From a virus: a DNA stretch of 37,890 bases. This document shows, piece by piece, positions 23,021 through 30,988 of the stretch. The first letter of the stretch is position 1. Each line of letters opens with the position of its first letter. Location: positions 1 to 37,890 of the IMG/VR virus record IMGVR_UViG_3300010354_000228, one strand, 5' to 3'. The position numbers and the translations under genes were made by a program. Below the pieces are notes generated by a model, which worked only from the letters and a program-made list of their open reading frames with translations, was not told the DNA's origin and did not search any database.

Positions 23021-23564
23021 AGTCGTAATGGTATATCGGTTCGGTGATGGTTGTTTCTGTTTTTAGGTATTGATTTAATCGCTGTGAGTATGCTTTGTCT
23101 TCTGCATTGCTGATATTAGGAAACTTAGCGGCTAATGCGTACTGACGTTTAACAGGTGTCAGGTGGTTTGCCCTTCGGTAGAGTATTCCATTACTGTCGT
23201 GATCGTGGAAGTCCTTTGATAACATCCATAGTTGTTTTGCGCCTCCGTTCTGCGAAAAATGCCCTTGCGTTGCTACGCAGTCGGGACGACTTTCCGTTGC
23301 CTGTAAGATTAGTTTAATGTAGTTATCATAAACGTGATCGTCGTCATCAATGAAGCAAACATACTCACCTGTTGCACGCTCTAATAGTCGGTTCGCTTTT
23401 TCTCCCGATGTAACTTCTTTATTATCAATGTCGGTAAGGATTTCAACCAATGGCGTTTGTTGCGGTGGTAGTGCCAATAGTTGAACGTACAGGCTGCGAA
23501 GTAGGTGGTCTAACTTCTGCTGCCGTGATTCGAGTGATCGGATTAGTATTGATAGTCGCTTCAT
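22995..23564 (-). CDS. GT2-family glycosyltransferase (island gene 7)
   Basis: 189 residues of GT-A fold: N-terminal LSILIRSLESRQQKLDHLL, then GEKANRLLERATGEYVCFID leading into DDDDH at 73-77, the metal/donor site. NAEDKAYSQRL near 150 supplies the later acidic block. It is shorter than most GT2 enzymes and lacks a membrane domain, so it is a soluble transferase. It starts by ATGA overlap with the next GT2 gene upstream, its likely functional partner. Confidence 0.78.
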   Translation of the reverse strand: MKRLSILIRSLESRQQKLDHLLRSLYVQLLALPPQQTPLVEILTDIDNKEVTSGEKANRLLERATGEYVCFIDDDDHVYDNYIKLILQATESRPDCVATQGHFSQNGGAKQLWMLSKDFHDHDSNGILYRRANHLTPVKRQYALAAKFPNISNAEDKAYSQRLNQYLKTETTITEPIYHYDYETFNKQY

Positions 23565-24178
23565 TGTCTTTCGATTTCGTCAACTGCTGAAGTAGATGCC
23601 GAGTGATTGTAAAGGTGCAAGATCATGTTTCTCTTCGATTGTGTTTTAACGTCCTTTAACACCTGTTCCATGTACGCCCAGTCTTCTGCGTTGTTTTTGT
23701 CTGGGAAGTGGTAGCGTTGTGCTAAGTCGCGTTTAATAGCGCAAACGTGAAAGGGTCTTCGGAATGTAATATATTCAGGATTAGCCTCAGCGTTAAAAGT
23801 GTGGTGCAAGTCCATGTCAATTACTGCGATGTACGTATCGCATTTGAACAAGGAACGGAAGCAACAAATGTCATTACCCTCGTTACACATCCGCAACATT
23901 TCTTCAATGTAGTTTGGGGATATAAACTCATCATCGTCAACGAATGCCACGTAGTCGCCTTTGGCTTTGTGCAATAACGAATCACGCTTTGCGCCTACCG
24001 TTAACCCTCCGTTAATGTATTTGGGGCTTTCATTTGTAAGTATCTCAACCGTGCCTAATGTCGGGTGAAGTTGTTCGCATCGTTTAACCTGCTTCGTTAA
24101 CTCCGAATACAGATCAATATAACTCAGATGACGATCAGGAATTGTCGGTATTAATATAGATAATTTAGGCTTTGACAT
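23561..24178 (-). CDS. GT2-family glycosyltransferase (island gene 6)
   Basis: About 205 residues from the ATG at 24178; the in-frame TTG at 24187 is a less likely start. LSILIPTIPDRH opens the Rossmann-like half, AKRDSLLHKAKGDYVAFVDD precedes the metal site DDDE (about 81-84), and NNAEDWAYMEQVLKD is the later acidic block. It is clearly related in layout to island gene 7, so the two may have arisen by duplication. Soluble; donor and acceptor unknown. Confidence 0.78.
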   Translation of the reverse strand: MSKPKLSILIPTIPDRHLSYIDLYSELTKQVKRCEQLHPTLGTVEILTNESPKYINGGLTVGAKRDSLLHKAKGDYVAFVDDDEFISPNYIEEMLRMCNEGNDICCFRSLFKCDTYIAVIDMDLHHTFNAEANPEYITFRRPFHVCAIKRDLAQRYHFPDKNNAEDWAYMEQVLKDVKTQSKRNMILHLYNHSASTSAVDEIERQ

Positions 24179-24785
24179 AATACGCAATTCCGTGAATGTG
24201 TTTTAACTTATCGGGTGCAATGAATTCGTGAATAGCTTTAGCGCATCCTTCCAGTTGATAATCATCAATGATCAACACACCGCCCTTTGCTAGTTTCTTA
24301 TACAAGTGTTTCATGCAAACCTGAGTAGATCGGTAAAGATCACCGTCTAATCGGAGCAATGCGATCTGTTTAATCTGCTTTGATGTCGGTTGTACTGTAT
24401 CTTCAAACCATCCCTCAATCAGTTTTAGGTTATCAGTCAGCAAACTGTATCGGTAGAAATTCAGTAATACCGAATCTTTACTGTGTGATGATACGCCTGT
24501 CGTTTCTAGTAGTCCTAGTTTCTCGCGGTCAATCTCTCCGATTGCAGGTTGCGTTGCATCGTGTTCGGTTGCATACGGAATACCACAGAAGGAATCGAAT
24601 CCCCAGATAGTACGCTTTTCGTTTAGTTCTAACTGCGTCTTTTGCATCATGGCTATTTGCGATCCTGCCGCTACTCCGCATTCAATCAGGTCGCCTTTAA
24701 TGTTTTTATCAATGACGTATCGCGTCATTTCTGCCGTGAAATTTAATACCTCAAAAGATGAATATACTGGATGAATTTCGCTCAT
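24165..24785 (-). CDS. TylF/MycF-like O-methyltransferase (island gene 5)
   Basis: 206 residues. SAM-binding GDLIECGVAAGSQ at 31-43, WGFDSFCGIPYAT, LLRLDGDLYRST near 143-154, and GGVLIIDDY near 168-176 with the metal-binding Asp pair. This is the TylF/macrocin O-methyltransferase family, which methylates sugar hydroxyls. In this island it probably caps or decorates a glycan made by the neighbouring glycosyltransferases. It starts by ATGA overlap with the second methyltransferase. Confidence 0.87.
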   Translation of the reverse strand: MSEIHPVYSSFEVLNFTAEMTRYVIDKNIKGDLIECGVAAGSQIAMMQKTQLELNEKRTIWGFDSFCGIPYATEHDATQPAIGEIDREKLGLLETTGVSSHSKDSVLLNFYRYSLLTDNLKLIEGWFEDTVQPTSKQIKQIALLRLDGDLYRSTQVCMKHLYKKLAKGGVLIIDDYQLEGCAKAIHEFIAPDKLKHIHGIAYYVKA

Positions 24786-25378
24786 AGCCCCATGATTATA
24801 TTTTCCGCGTTTATAGCAATCTGACGCATTCCGTATTTCTCGCAGTAATTACGGTACTTGTCAATATCTTTGCCGTTGTGTTCAATGCAAAGTAATTTAC
24901 ATCCTACGTTGGCTAAGTTAATCTGTTGAAGTATATCCCAATCCGCACCCTCCGCGTCGATGGTAATGAAGTCGTATTTAACTTCCCCTGCAAAGTCGCT
25001 GTATGTATATTGCGATACTTTAACCTCATTGAACTTCAATGCGCCCCATCTGTTTTTCTCTTCGGGCTTTGTCGTTGCTAACAGGCTTACATCGTTAGGA
25101 ATGTGCGGTTCATTCATGTGAAGTGTCACCTCTTCAGTGTACAATCCTATTGCCAGATTGTGGCATGATACTTTGTCGTTGCCATCGTGTAATTTCTTTA
25201 ACAGTTCAAACGCATACGGTGACGGCTCTACAAGATCAGCACCCCATCCTCGTTCGATCAATGCTAGTGAGTTGCTAAAGGTCTTGCCATTATTCGCACC
25301 GATGTCAAGCAAACCACCTTTGAAATCTTTGAAGTATTCGAGAATGATCTGTTGCTCGTTATTCTGGGAGTAAATCAT
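24782..25378 (-). CDS. FkbM-family methyltransferase (island gene 4)
   Basis: 198 residues. Motif I LLDIGANNGKTFSNSL at 23-38 binds SAM. VEPSPYAFELLKKL and the YDFITIDAEGADWDILQQI block are hallmarks of FkbM-type O-methyltransferases, which act on sugars and polyketides. It overlaps its upstream glycosyltransferase-like neighbour by 20 nt and its TylF-like neighbour by ATGA. Two different sugar methyltransferases side by side suggest a multiply methylated glycan. Confidence 0.87.
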   Translation of the reverse strand: MIYSQNNEQQIILEYFKDFKGGLLDIGANNGKTFSNSLALIERGWGADLVEPSPYAFELLKKLHDGNDKVSCHNLAIGLYTEEVTLHMNEPHIPNDVSLLATTKPEEKNRWGALKFNEVKVSQYTYSDFAGEVKYDFITIDAEGADWDILQQINLANVGCKLLCIEHNGKDIDKYRNYCEKYGMRQIAINAENIIMGL

Positions 25379-26030
25379 AGTTGTTAGCTTTTCTTCGTTC
25401 GTAGGTTAGTTTGTCGCGGTGATGAACTTGCGGATGTTCGGTTAAAAGATATTGTCGGTCATTCGGTGCTTTTCCCCATGCAGGGTGAAGGTGATCAAAG
25501 ATACAAAAATCCGATTTAATGTAGCGTTGTAATTTAATCGCCACTTCCTGCGCTTCATTATCGCAGTACACCGATTGATAATCGGGATGATAAATATATT
25601 TGAATCGTTCGTAGTAGATATGATCCATAATAGACATCGTTGCAAGTGTAGATTGATTTGGGTCAGGGAAGTGTACAAATGTGTCACGCTTTACCCAATG
25701 CCGTACAATATCGTCCCATCCTTTAACGGTGAATATTTGATCGTCGCTGAAGTTTACCAGAATATGCCAGTCAAATTTGATAGTATCAATATCGCGGTTG
25801 ATTGCGTCAATCTTATTATTCGATTTGCCAATATAAACTTTGATAAATACTTTGTCGTAATATTTCTGCAACAAGTCTTCGTATTCTTTCAACTTATCAT
25901 CATCCGAATCCAACGATACCAATACACGCAGTTCATTGAGTTCATTGGCGTTATCAATTATCGACTTTAATCCGCGTTCAAAGTTCTCAGGACGTGAACG
26001 TGATGTGTATTTAATCAGGATGCGTTTCAT
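25359..26030 (-). CDS. GT-A-like glycosyltransferase (island gene 3)
   Basis: 223 residues. RILIKYTSRSRPENFERGLK begins the nucleotide-binding half, VLVSLDSDDDKLKEYEDLL follows, and WHILVNFSDDQIF carries the SDDQ block at 95-98 in the DxD position. DHLHPAWGKAPNDRQYLLTE is a recognisable distal motif of phage and capsular glycosyltransferases. Soluble. It starts by 4-nt overlap with island gene 2. Donor and acceptor cannot be read. Confidence 0.72.
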   Translation of the reverse strand: MKRILIKYTSRSRPENFERGLKSIIDNANELNELRVLVSLDSDDDKLKEYEDLLQKYYDKVFIKVYIGKSNNKIDAINRDIDTIKFDWHILVNFSDDQIFTVKGWDDIVRHWVKRDTFVHFPDPNQSTLATMSIMDHIYYERFKYIYHPDYQSVYCDNEAQEVAIKLQRYIKSDFCIFDHLHPAWGKAPNDRQYLLTEHPQVHHRDKLTYERRKANNYDLLPE

Positions 26031-26680
26031 AAAGGCAGGTAAATTGTCGGTTCGGTTTCCATAAATACTTTATGATTATCGCCAACTGACTTATACATCA
26101 CATCAGGCGATAATGTCGGGTGATGGATAAAGTCAAATTCCTTCCATGAATCCAAATCCATTGAATAAAGATATTCATCAGCACCAATCGGGCAGACGTT
26201 ACGTGATCCAGTTGCGCCTGACTTATGAATACGATCCGAATAGTTCACGTGTTCATAGCCGTATGTTTTGAATCTTTCGTCATATCCTCCCACCGCTTCA
26301 ATACAAGCCTTTGTCATGAACATCATGCATCCTGCGGAGTTGTTATACACTCCAATGCTTCCGACTGCTTTAACAAGCCGTATGTGATGAACGGAGCGCA
26401 GATAACTGAAATGCTGATTACCTGATTCAATGCTGTGTTTAATGAAAAACTCAGCCCAATCGTGTTGAATGGGAAATGTATCGTCATCAAATAGAAAAAC
26501 GTAATCGCAGTCGGATAAGTTACGGAGGCAATCGTTTTTCGCCTCTGCTACTGACGTGTGATTATGCGCGAAGTAAATTTTCATCCCCTCGAACAATCCT
26601 GATTCGAGTAACTTAAACCAGTAGTCGCGGTGCTTCGGTCTTTTGTCGGTTGTGGTGATTCCTACGCCAATCTTTGACAT
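26027..26680 (-). CDS. GT-A-family glycosyltransferase (island gene 2)
   Basis: 217 residues. GVGITTTDKRPKHRDYWFK opens the fold, SVAEAKNDCLRNLSDCDYVF leads to LFDDDTFP with the DDD metal site at 65-67, and ACIEAVGGYDERFKTYGYEH is the typical acceptor-side block of GT2 enzymes. No transmembrane helix. It overlaps the GT-B gene upstream by 19 nt. Confidence 0.78.
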   Translation of the reverse strand: MSKIGVGITTTDKRPKHRDYWFKLLESGLFEGMKIYFAHNHTSVAEAKNDCLRNLSDCDYVFLFDDDTFPIQHDWAEFFIKHSIESGNQHFSYLRSVHHIRLVKAVGSIGVYNNSAGCMMFMTKACIEAVGGYDERFKTYGYEHVNYSDRIHKSGATGSRNVCPIGADEYLYSMDLDSWKEFDFIHHPTLSPDVMYKSVGDNHKVFMETEPTIYLPL

Positions 26681-27858
26681 ATCTCTTTCAGTTTTTGTGC
26701 TTCGGTTTCGTTGTTAAATTCCTTTTCGATTGTTTCCGCTAATCCTGAGCGAACATCTTCCAAAAGGTTCGGGTTATTCAGTAGCATCTTAAATGCCGTG
26801 TACCATCCATTTGTCCCTTCAGTTACTAGGCAATTCTTACCATGCTTCAGCCACTTTGAATACGGCATCACATCTGACACAATAGCCGCACATCCCGTCA
26901 TTCCTGCCTCAACTAACTTCAACTCTGATTTCATGCTGTTAAATGTGCCGTGTTGCAATGGTATCAATGCTACGTTGATATTCTCATACAGTAACCCGTA
27001 TTCCGTTACAGGAACATTCCACAGTCTTCGGTAGTTTTCGTTCAGTCCCATGTGAATAGATACGGGCTTGTTATATTTAAGTAATTGCGCGTATTCAGCA
27101 GACACGTAACAATAATTACACGTGAACACTTTCTCAATTTCACGGTATTCGCCAGAATCTCCATTGTACGATGAAAGGAATTGATACTTTCCTGCTTCCG
27201 CTTTGTCGCGGTGTAACTTCGTAATGCCGTTAAACATTAACGCCACATCTCGCAAGTGAAACGAACCACCGAGCCATCCGAACGTCAAACGCTTTGAACG
27301 CTGTTTATCCTTCGTGTATTGCTGAAATGATTTGTGAATCGTGTTGCGGATAACGTGAACATTTGGATTGATCGGTTTAATTTTCTCCGCCAGTTGTTCA
27401 TTTGTACACGTCACCACATCGGCAATCTGCATTGACTTAATGATATTTGCCTCTGCATTGGTTTCAAGGTTGGTTAAACGTCTGTATTGATTCAATGCAA
27501 TCTGATCAACGTCCTTCTGTTTTTCGTAAACCTTCAACCGCTCTTGCATCTTCTTCGGGTTCAGATCGTGCCATGTCGGAAGTGTCCAGAAGTCGTCTAT
27601 GTCTATGATTAGTTTCTTTCCTTCTTTCTTCACACGCTCCGCTCTGAAATATTCGCGGCTTCGGTTCATCACGTAAATATCACAGTCCAACGGGTTAACG
27701 TCAAAGTCTGTTTCGGATAGCGTAACGATTGTGTATTCATCCTGCAATGAGAAGTAAGGCATGACTAAGCGATACCAATCCATCCCGTTTGCAGGTCTGA
27801 TCGGCTCGGCTTCTGACGTTAGCGGAATCCAATTAAATACCAGTCCGATCCGTTTCAT
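26662..27858 (-). CDS. GT-B-type glycosyltransferase (island gene 1)
   Basis: 398 residues with two Rossmann-like halves. The N-terminal half holds KLIIDIDDFWTLP (about 83-94), and the C-terminal half has LTFGWLGGSFHLRDV, INVALIPLQHGTFNSMKSEL and LVEAGMTGCAAIVSDVMPYS, the donor-binding block of GT4-like enzymes. It is the largest enzyme of the island and the first to be translated. It overlaps the sigma-like gene by 26 nt. It probably transfers a sugar onto the acceptor extended by the smaller GT-A enzymes. Confidence 0.8.
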   Translation of the reverse strand: MKRIGLVFNWIPLTSEAEPIRPANGMDWYRLVMPYFSLQDEYTIVTLSETDFDVNPLDCDIYVMNRSREYFRAERVKKEGKKLIIDIDDFWTLPTWHDLNPKKMQERLKVYEKQKDVDQIALNQYRRLTNLETNAEANIIKSMQIADVVTCTNEQLAEKIKPINPNVHVIRNTIHKSFQQYTKDKQRSKRLTFGWLGGSFHLRDVALMFNGITKLHRDKAEAGKYQFLSSYNGDSGEYREIEKVFTCNYCYVSAEYAQLLKYNKPVSIHMGLNENYRRLWNVPVTEYGLLYENINVALIPLQHGTFNSMKSELKLVEAGMTGCAAIVSDVMPYSKWLKHGKNCLVTEGTNGWYTAFKMLLNNPNLLEDVRSGLAETIEKEFNNETEAQKLKEICQRLA

Positions 27859-28378
27859 CTTTGAATTTTGTTTTGATTAGTTGAATATACTTCGATATGG
27901 TTGCCTTGTTGATTCCCGTTAAAGTGCTAAACTCCCCATATGACCGCTTACGGATAGGCTCATACGTGTAATACTGATATGTCACCTCCGCAGCCAATTT
28001 AACAGGGTCTTCATTTGTTACGATCAACTCCAGACAATAAATAATGAAATCATTGAACTCTGGAATGTTAATGTAACTCCCTTCGGATTCATCCGCTTCG
28101 ATTTCTAATTCTTCAATTTGAACATACACTTGTTCATTGTAATTATTGCGTCTGAACGGTGTGCGTGAATTGTTCGCCTGATTCCACATAGTACGGAACA
28201 GATAATTCTTCAACCGTCCTTCCGATGCCATGCCTATTAGTGATTCCTCTGGCAGTTCGCATAAAACCATGAAACCGATCTGACGTAATTCCTTCCAATT
28301 ATTCGGGGACAAAGATTTAGCCGCTTCTTTAACTTCGGAGGATTGGTACAGTTCGGATATGATCTTATCACGAGACAC
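27833..28378 (-). CDS. Phage sigma-70-like transcription factor
   Basis: 181 residues, GTG start at 28378. A region-2-like helical block (WKELRQIGFMVLCELPEESL, GRLKNYLFRTMWNQANNSRT) is followed by an acidic linker. The C-terminal helix-turn-helix (RSYGEFSTLTGINKATISKY then IQLIKTKFK) resembles sigma region 4. It stands between the replication genes and the packaging/structural block, the classic position of a middle or late switch. It is the best candidate to recognise the five shared late promoter elements (inference). Confidence 0.68.
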   Translation of the reverse strand: MSRDKIISELYQSSEVKEAAKSLSPNNWKELRQIGFMVLCELPEESLIGMASEGRLKNYLFRTMWNQANNSRTPFRRNNYNEQVYVQIEELEIEADESEGSYINIPEFNDFIIYCLELIVTNEDPVKLAAEVTYQYYTYEPIRKRSYGEFSTLTGINKATISKYIQLIKTKFKDETDRTGI

Positions 28379-28556
28379 GAGTAACGATGCAGGCGTTTTC
28401 GGCAGTTAGTGATTTAGTTGTAAATCGCAGGTGCGGATATTTCTTGTGGTAATAACTGATCATCGGTCTTACTTTGGCTGCTGTTCGTTGGATTTGCTTC
28501 TGCTCACCAATTGCCATAAGTTCAAATCCGTAAGTCGTCGTCGGGTTTTCTTTCAT
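28368..28556 (-). CDS. Small basic hypothetical protein
   Basis: 62 residues beginning MKENPTTTYGFELMAIGEQK; basic centre (TAAKVRPMISYYHKKYPHLR) and no membrane segment. The ATG lies 4 nt after a near-consensus promoter (TTTG-N19-TATTTTAG), so it may be the first gene of a leaderless transcript that continues into the sigma-like gene, with which it overlaps by 11 nt. Function unknown; a small regulator or nucleic-acid binder would fit. Confidence 0.7.
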   Translation of the reverse strand: MKENPTTTYGFELMAIGEQKQIQRTAAKVRPMISYYHKKYPHLRFTTKSLTAENACIVTRVS

Positions 28557-28560
28557 GTCG

Positions 28561-28590
28561 CTAAAATAGTTAAATTTATTTAATTAGCAA
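28561..28590 (-). promoter_or_regulatory. Promoter upstream of sigma operon, leaderless geometry
   Basis: Minus strand TTG (28590-28588), 19 nt, TATTTTAG (28568-28561), one mismatch from TAnnTTTG. The ATG of the 62-residue gene follows after only 4 nt. Located in the 35-nt gap after the DnaA-like gene. Confidence 0.55.
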
Positions 28591-28591
28591 A

Positions 28592-29020
28592 TCACGCGTT
28601 AAATTCTTTCATCATCTTTTTAATGCTTCTGCGCTCCCGTAACAACGATCCGATCTTGTATTCAATGTCTCGTAGAATAGTGTCTAGCGTCTTCGGCTCT
28701 TTGTGCTTCGATGCAATAGCCGCAAACATCTCATATTGCATTGCATATCGTTTGTCAGTTTCTACCAGATCGAAATGCTTCAGATTGTGATGCAAGATTG
28801 TTGCGTGTGTCAGATTCAAATGTTCAGCAATCTGCGAAAAACTAAGGTCGCTATTCCATCGAAGAAAATGTGAAATGAATCTTTTCGCTGTTACTACTTC
28901 AGCCTTTCGCGTTGCGGATTGAATCAATTCTTTCGGAAATCCAAATATTTCCTGCGCGGCATGAAACGCGGCATCAATTTTTAATTCGTTTTGGTACGGT
29001 ACTGTTGTTTCGGTGTTCAT
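28592..29020 (-). CDS. DnaA domain IV-like replication initiator or regulator
   Basis: 142 residues. Residues 37-85 (LIQSATRKAEVVTAKRFISH, then LSFSQIAEHLNLTHATILHH) follow the pattern of the DnaA C-terminal DNA-binding domain: basic helix, then helix-turn-helix with the T-H-A-T-[IV]-x-H signature that reads DnaA boxes. The AAA+ ATPase part is absent. It may direct host initiation proteins to phage DNA or repress host initiation. It overlaps the following gene by 4 nt. Confidence 0.75.
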   Translation of the reverse strand: MNTETTVPYQNELKIDAAFHAAQEIFGFPKELIQSATRKAEVVTAKRFISHFLRWNSDLSFSQIAEHLNLTHATILHHNLKHFDLVETDKRYAMQYEMFAAIASKHKEPKTLDTILRDIEYKIGSLLRERRSIKKMMKEFNA

Positions 29021-29256
29021 AAAGATAGTTTTTTTAGTGATGTGTAATCGGCATTAAATTCAAGTTCAAATCCGTGAAGGCGATCAGTACGCCAATCCAT
29101 TATCAGTTTAATCGTGTCAATGAATCGCTGATAGTTGGCACTGGTGTTATCTAGTTTGCGCACCTCGTCAATCTCCATTGACTTTACAAGGTCTATGCAA
29201 CGGGAAAAATATCCGCTGCTGATTAGTTCATTCTCAGAATGGGAAAGGTTCGTCAT
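29017..29256 (-). CDS. Small acidic hypothetical protein in replication module
   Basis: 79 residues, helical and acidic: YFSRCIDLVKSMEIDEVRKL, IDTIKLIMDWRTDR. Overlaps the primase-helicase by 23 nt and the DnaA-like gene by 4 nt. No family recognised; a replication accessory role is suggested only by position. Confidence 0.7.
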   Translation of the reverse strand: MTNLSHSENELISSGYFSRCIDLVKSMEIDEVRKLDNTSANYQRFIDTIKLIMDWRTDRLHGFELEFNADYTSLKKLSL

Positions 29257-30988
29257 CTGTTGTCGTGTTTAGAAAGTTAGTATTGGCTGAAAGTGCTGAT
29301 TGTTCGGGTAAGTTAATCCAGTTCGTTTGATCCTCGCCTGCGTTGTAATATCGTCCACTTTGCAGGGAGTAAAAGAATTCCTGAACACCTGCCTGACCAA
29401 TATGCTTAAACTTCACCTTCTGAACGTGAACTGAAACGCGCCCAGAATCAAAATCGCGATACACCGTTAACCCGTTGTCGGTCTTATTGTAAAAGTGAGC
29501 CGAGCCGCTGATGTCGTACATTGTCGGAACTTCAAACGTGCCATCTTCCTTTTTGCGCATCTTAGTCGGGTGAGCGATTAAAAATACATGGCATTGGTTG
29601 TTCTGGCAAAACATAATGATCTTATCCAGTAGCTTACTGATGTATGCCGTTTCGTTTTCTCCGCGTTGCAGGTTGTGTTCTAACTTGTTGTAAGGGTCAA
29701 TTACAATGGCATTGACTCCGTGTCTGCGCACTAGCTTTTTGGCGTGTTCTAATATTGAATCAACGCTGAAATCTTCGTTATCAGGATTGATGAAAAAGTA
29801 ACGATCCTCCATGTACTGTTGAGCCGTTCGCAATTCCAATTCATTCATTCGGCTGATGTTGTTGCCTGATCGGAATGATTTACCGATAATCTTTTCGATG
29901 ATCTTGGAAACGTGTAACGCACGCGGATAGTTCTCAGGACTGTAATAACCAACGCGCCAGCTTTTGAAACACACCAAACGCCCCAGAATAAAGTCTATGA
30001 ACTCCGATTTGCCATGCGAAGGAATTCCAGTAACCATTGTAAGGCGGCATTTCTCCCAAGTTATCAGACGGTCTAATTCCGTACCAGTTGCATCCCCTTT
30101 CGGCATCCCGTTCTCGTATAGGCTCAGAATTTCGTCGTTCATATCGGACGTGTAAACGATCCCCGATAACTTCGCAGGGGTTGCCGATTCAATCAGGCGG
30201 TTGATCTCCGTTTCTCCGTGCTTTATCAGAACCTCATTCGCGTCCTTTAGTTCCGATTTAACAATCTTACAACGCTCTTCTCCTAACCTGCGGATCAATT
30301 CTTTTCGTAGTGCTAACCCTGCATCGTCGTTATCCGTCCAAATAATGAACATTTTAACGGGGTCTAACTGGTCTAGTGAGTTATCGATGTACTCCAGTTG
30401 CGCCCCTTTTGACGCTCCGTTCGGTACGGACAATACCTGAGTATGACCAGACTGATAAATTGATAGCGCGTCAATTTCACCCTCGCAGATTACAACGGGG
30501 TCGTTAACCTCCCGTATATTGTCCAGACCGTACATAATCAGTTTGGCATCCTTAACCATTTTAAAGTGCTTGTCTGCCGTGCGGAATTTCTGGTTTATCA
30601 GCGTTCCGCCTAAAAAGTAATTAAACGCGATTACACGGCATTTTGCGTTAGCCTGAGGCATCCACTCCTCCTGATAGCCGATATTCCATTCTAACAGCGT
30701 TTGCTGACGAATTCCGCGACCTTTAAACCATTCAACCACCTTGTCTGGTAGGTTTGTGTGGTTTTTGTTAAATGTCGGCATCGTGTATGTTTTCTCAGGC
30801 TTTGCCGATACTCCACCTTTCCAATCGCAGTTGTGGCAATGGTACAGCCCGTTATCCACGTCAACGGATAAGCACGGGTCTGTTTTCTTCTTTCGCGTAT
30901 GGCTGCATTTAGGGCAGATCGTCTTTGTCGTTCCGCTGAATTTCTTCAGTGGAATGCCCAGAGCCATTAATTGTTGTGCTTTGCTCAT
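29234..30988 (-). CDS. Bifunctional DNA primase-helicase (T7 gp4-like)
   Basis: 584 residues. An N-terminal zinc ribbon (CPKC at 25-28, CHNC at 51-54) is followed by the TOPRIM primase domain with EGEIDALS at 169-176 and TDNDDAG at 218-224. A DnaB-type helicase has Walker A GIPSHGKS at 321-328, VIDPYNKLEH as Walker B, and VFLIAHPTKMRKK as the H4-like motif. The protein unwinds the fork and primes lagging-strand synthesis. No DNA polymerase gene is present, so the host polymerase must complete the replisome. Overlaps the DUF1376-like gene by 4 nt. Confidence 0.93.
   Translation of the reverse strand: MSKAQQLMALGIPLKKFSGTTKTICPKCSHTRKKKTDPCLSVDVDNGLYHCHNCDWKGGVSAKPEKTYTMPTFNKNHTNLPDKVVEWFKGRGIRQQTLLEWNIGYQEEWMPQANAKCRVIAFNYFLGGTLINQKFRTADKHFKMVKDAKLIMYGLDNIREVNDPVVICEGEIDALSIYQSGHTQVLSVPNGASKGAQLEYIDNSLDQLDPVKMFIIWTDNDDAGLALRKELIRRLGEERCKIVKSELKDANEVLIKHGETEINRLIESATPAKLSGIVYTSDMNDEILSLYENGMPKGDATGTELDRLITWEKCRLTMVTGIPSHGKSEFIDFILGRLVCFKSWRVGYYSPENYPRALHVSKIIEKIIGKSFRSGNNISRMNELELRTAQQYMEDRYFFINPDNEDFSVDSILEHAKKLVRRHGVNAIVIDPYNKLEHNLQRGENETAYISKLLDKIIMFCQNNQCHVFLIAHPTKMRKKEDGTFEVPTMYDISGSAHFYNKTDNGLTVYRDFDSGRVSVHVQKVKFKHIGQAGVQEFFYSLQSGRYYNAGEDQTNWINLPEQSALSANTNFLNTTTDDEPFPF

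Noticed and set aside
25496-25503. TATCTTTG on the minus strand inside island gene 3
   Set aside because: It lies inside a coding sequence with no TTG at the right distance (19 nt upstream gives none) and no start codon nearby; probably chance.
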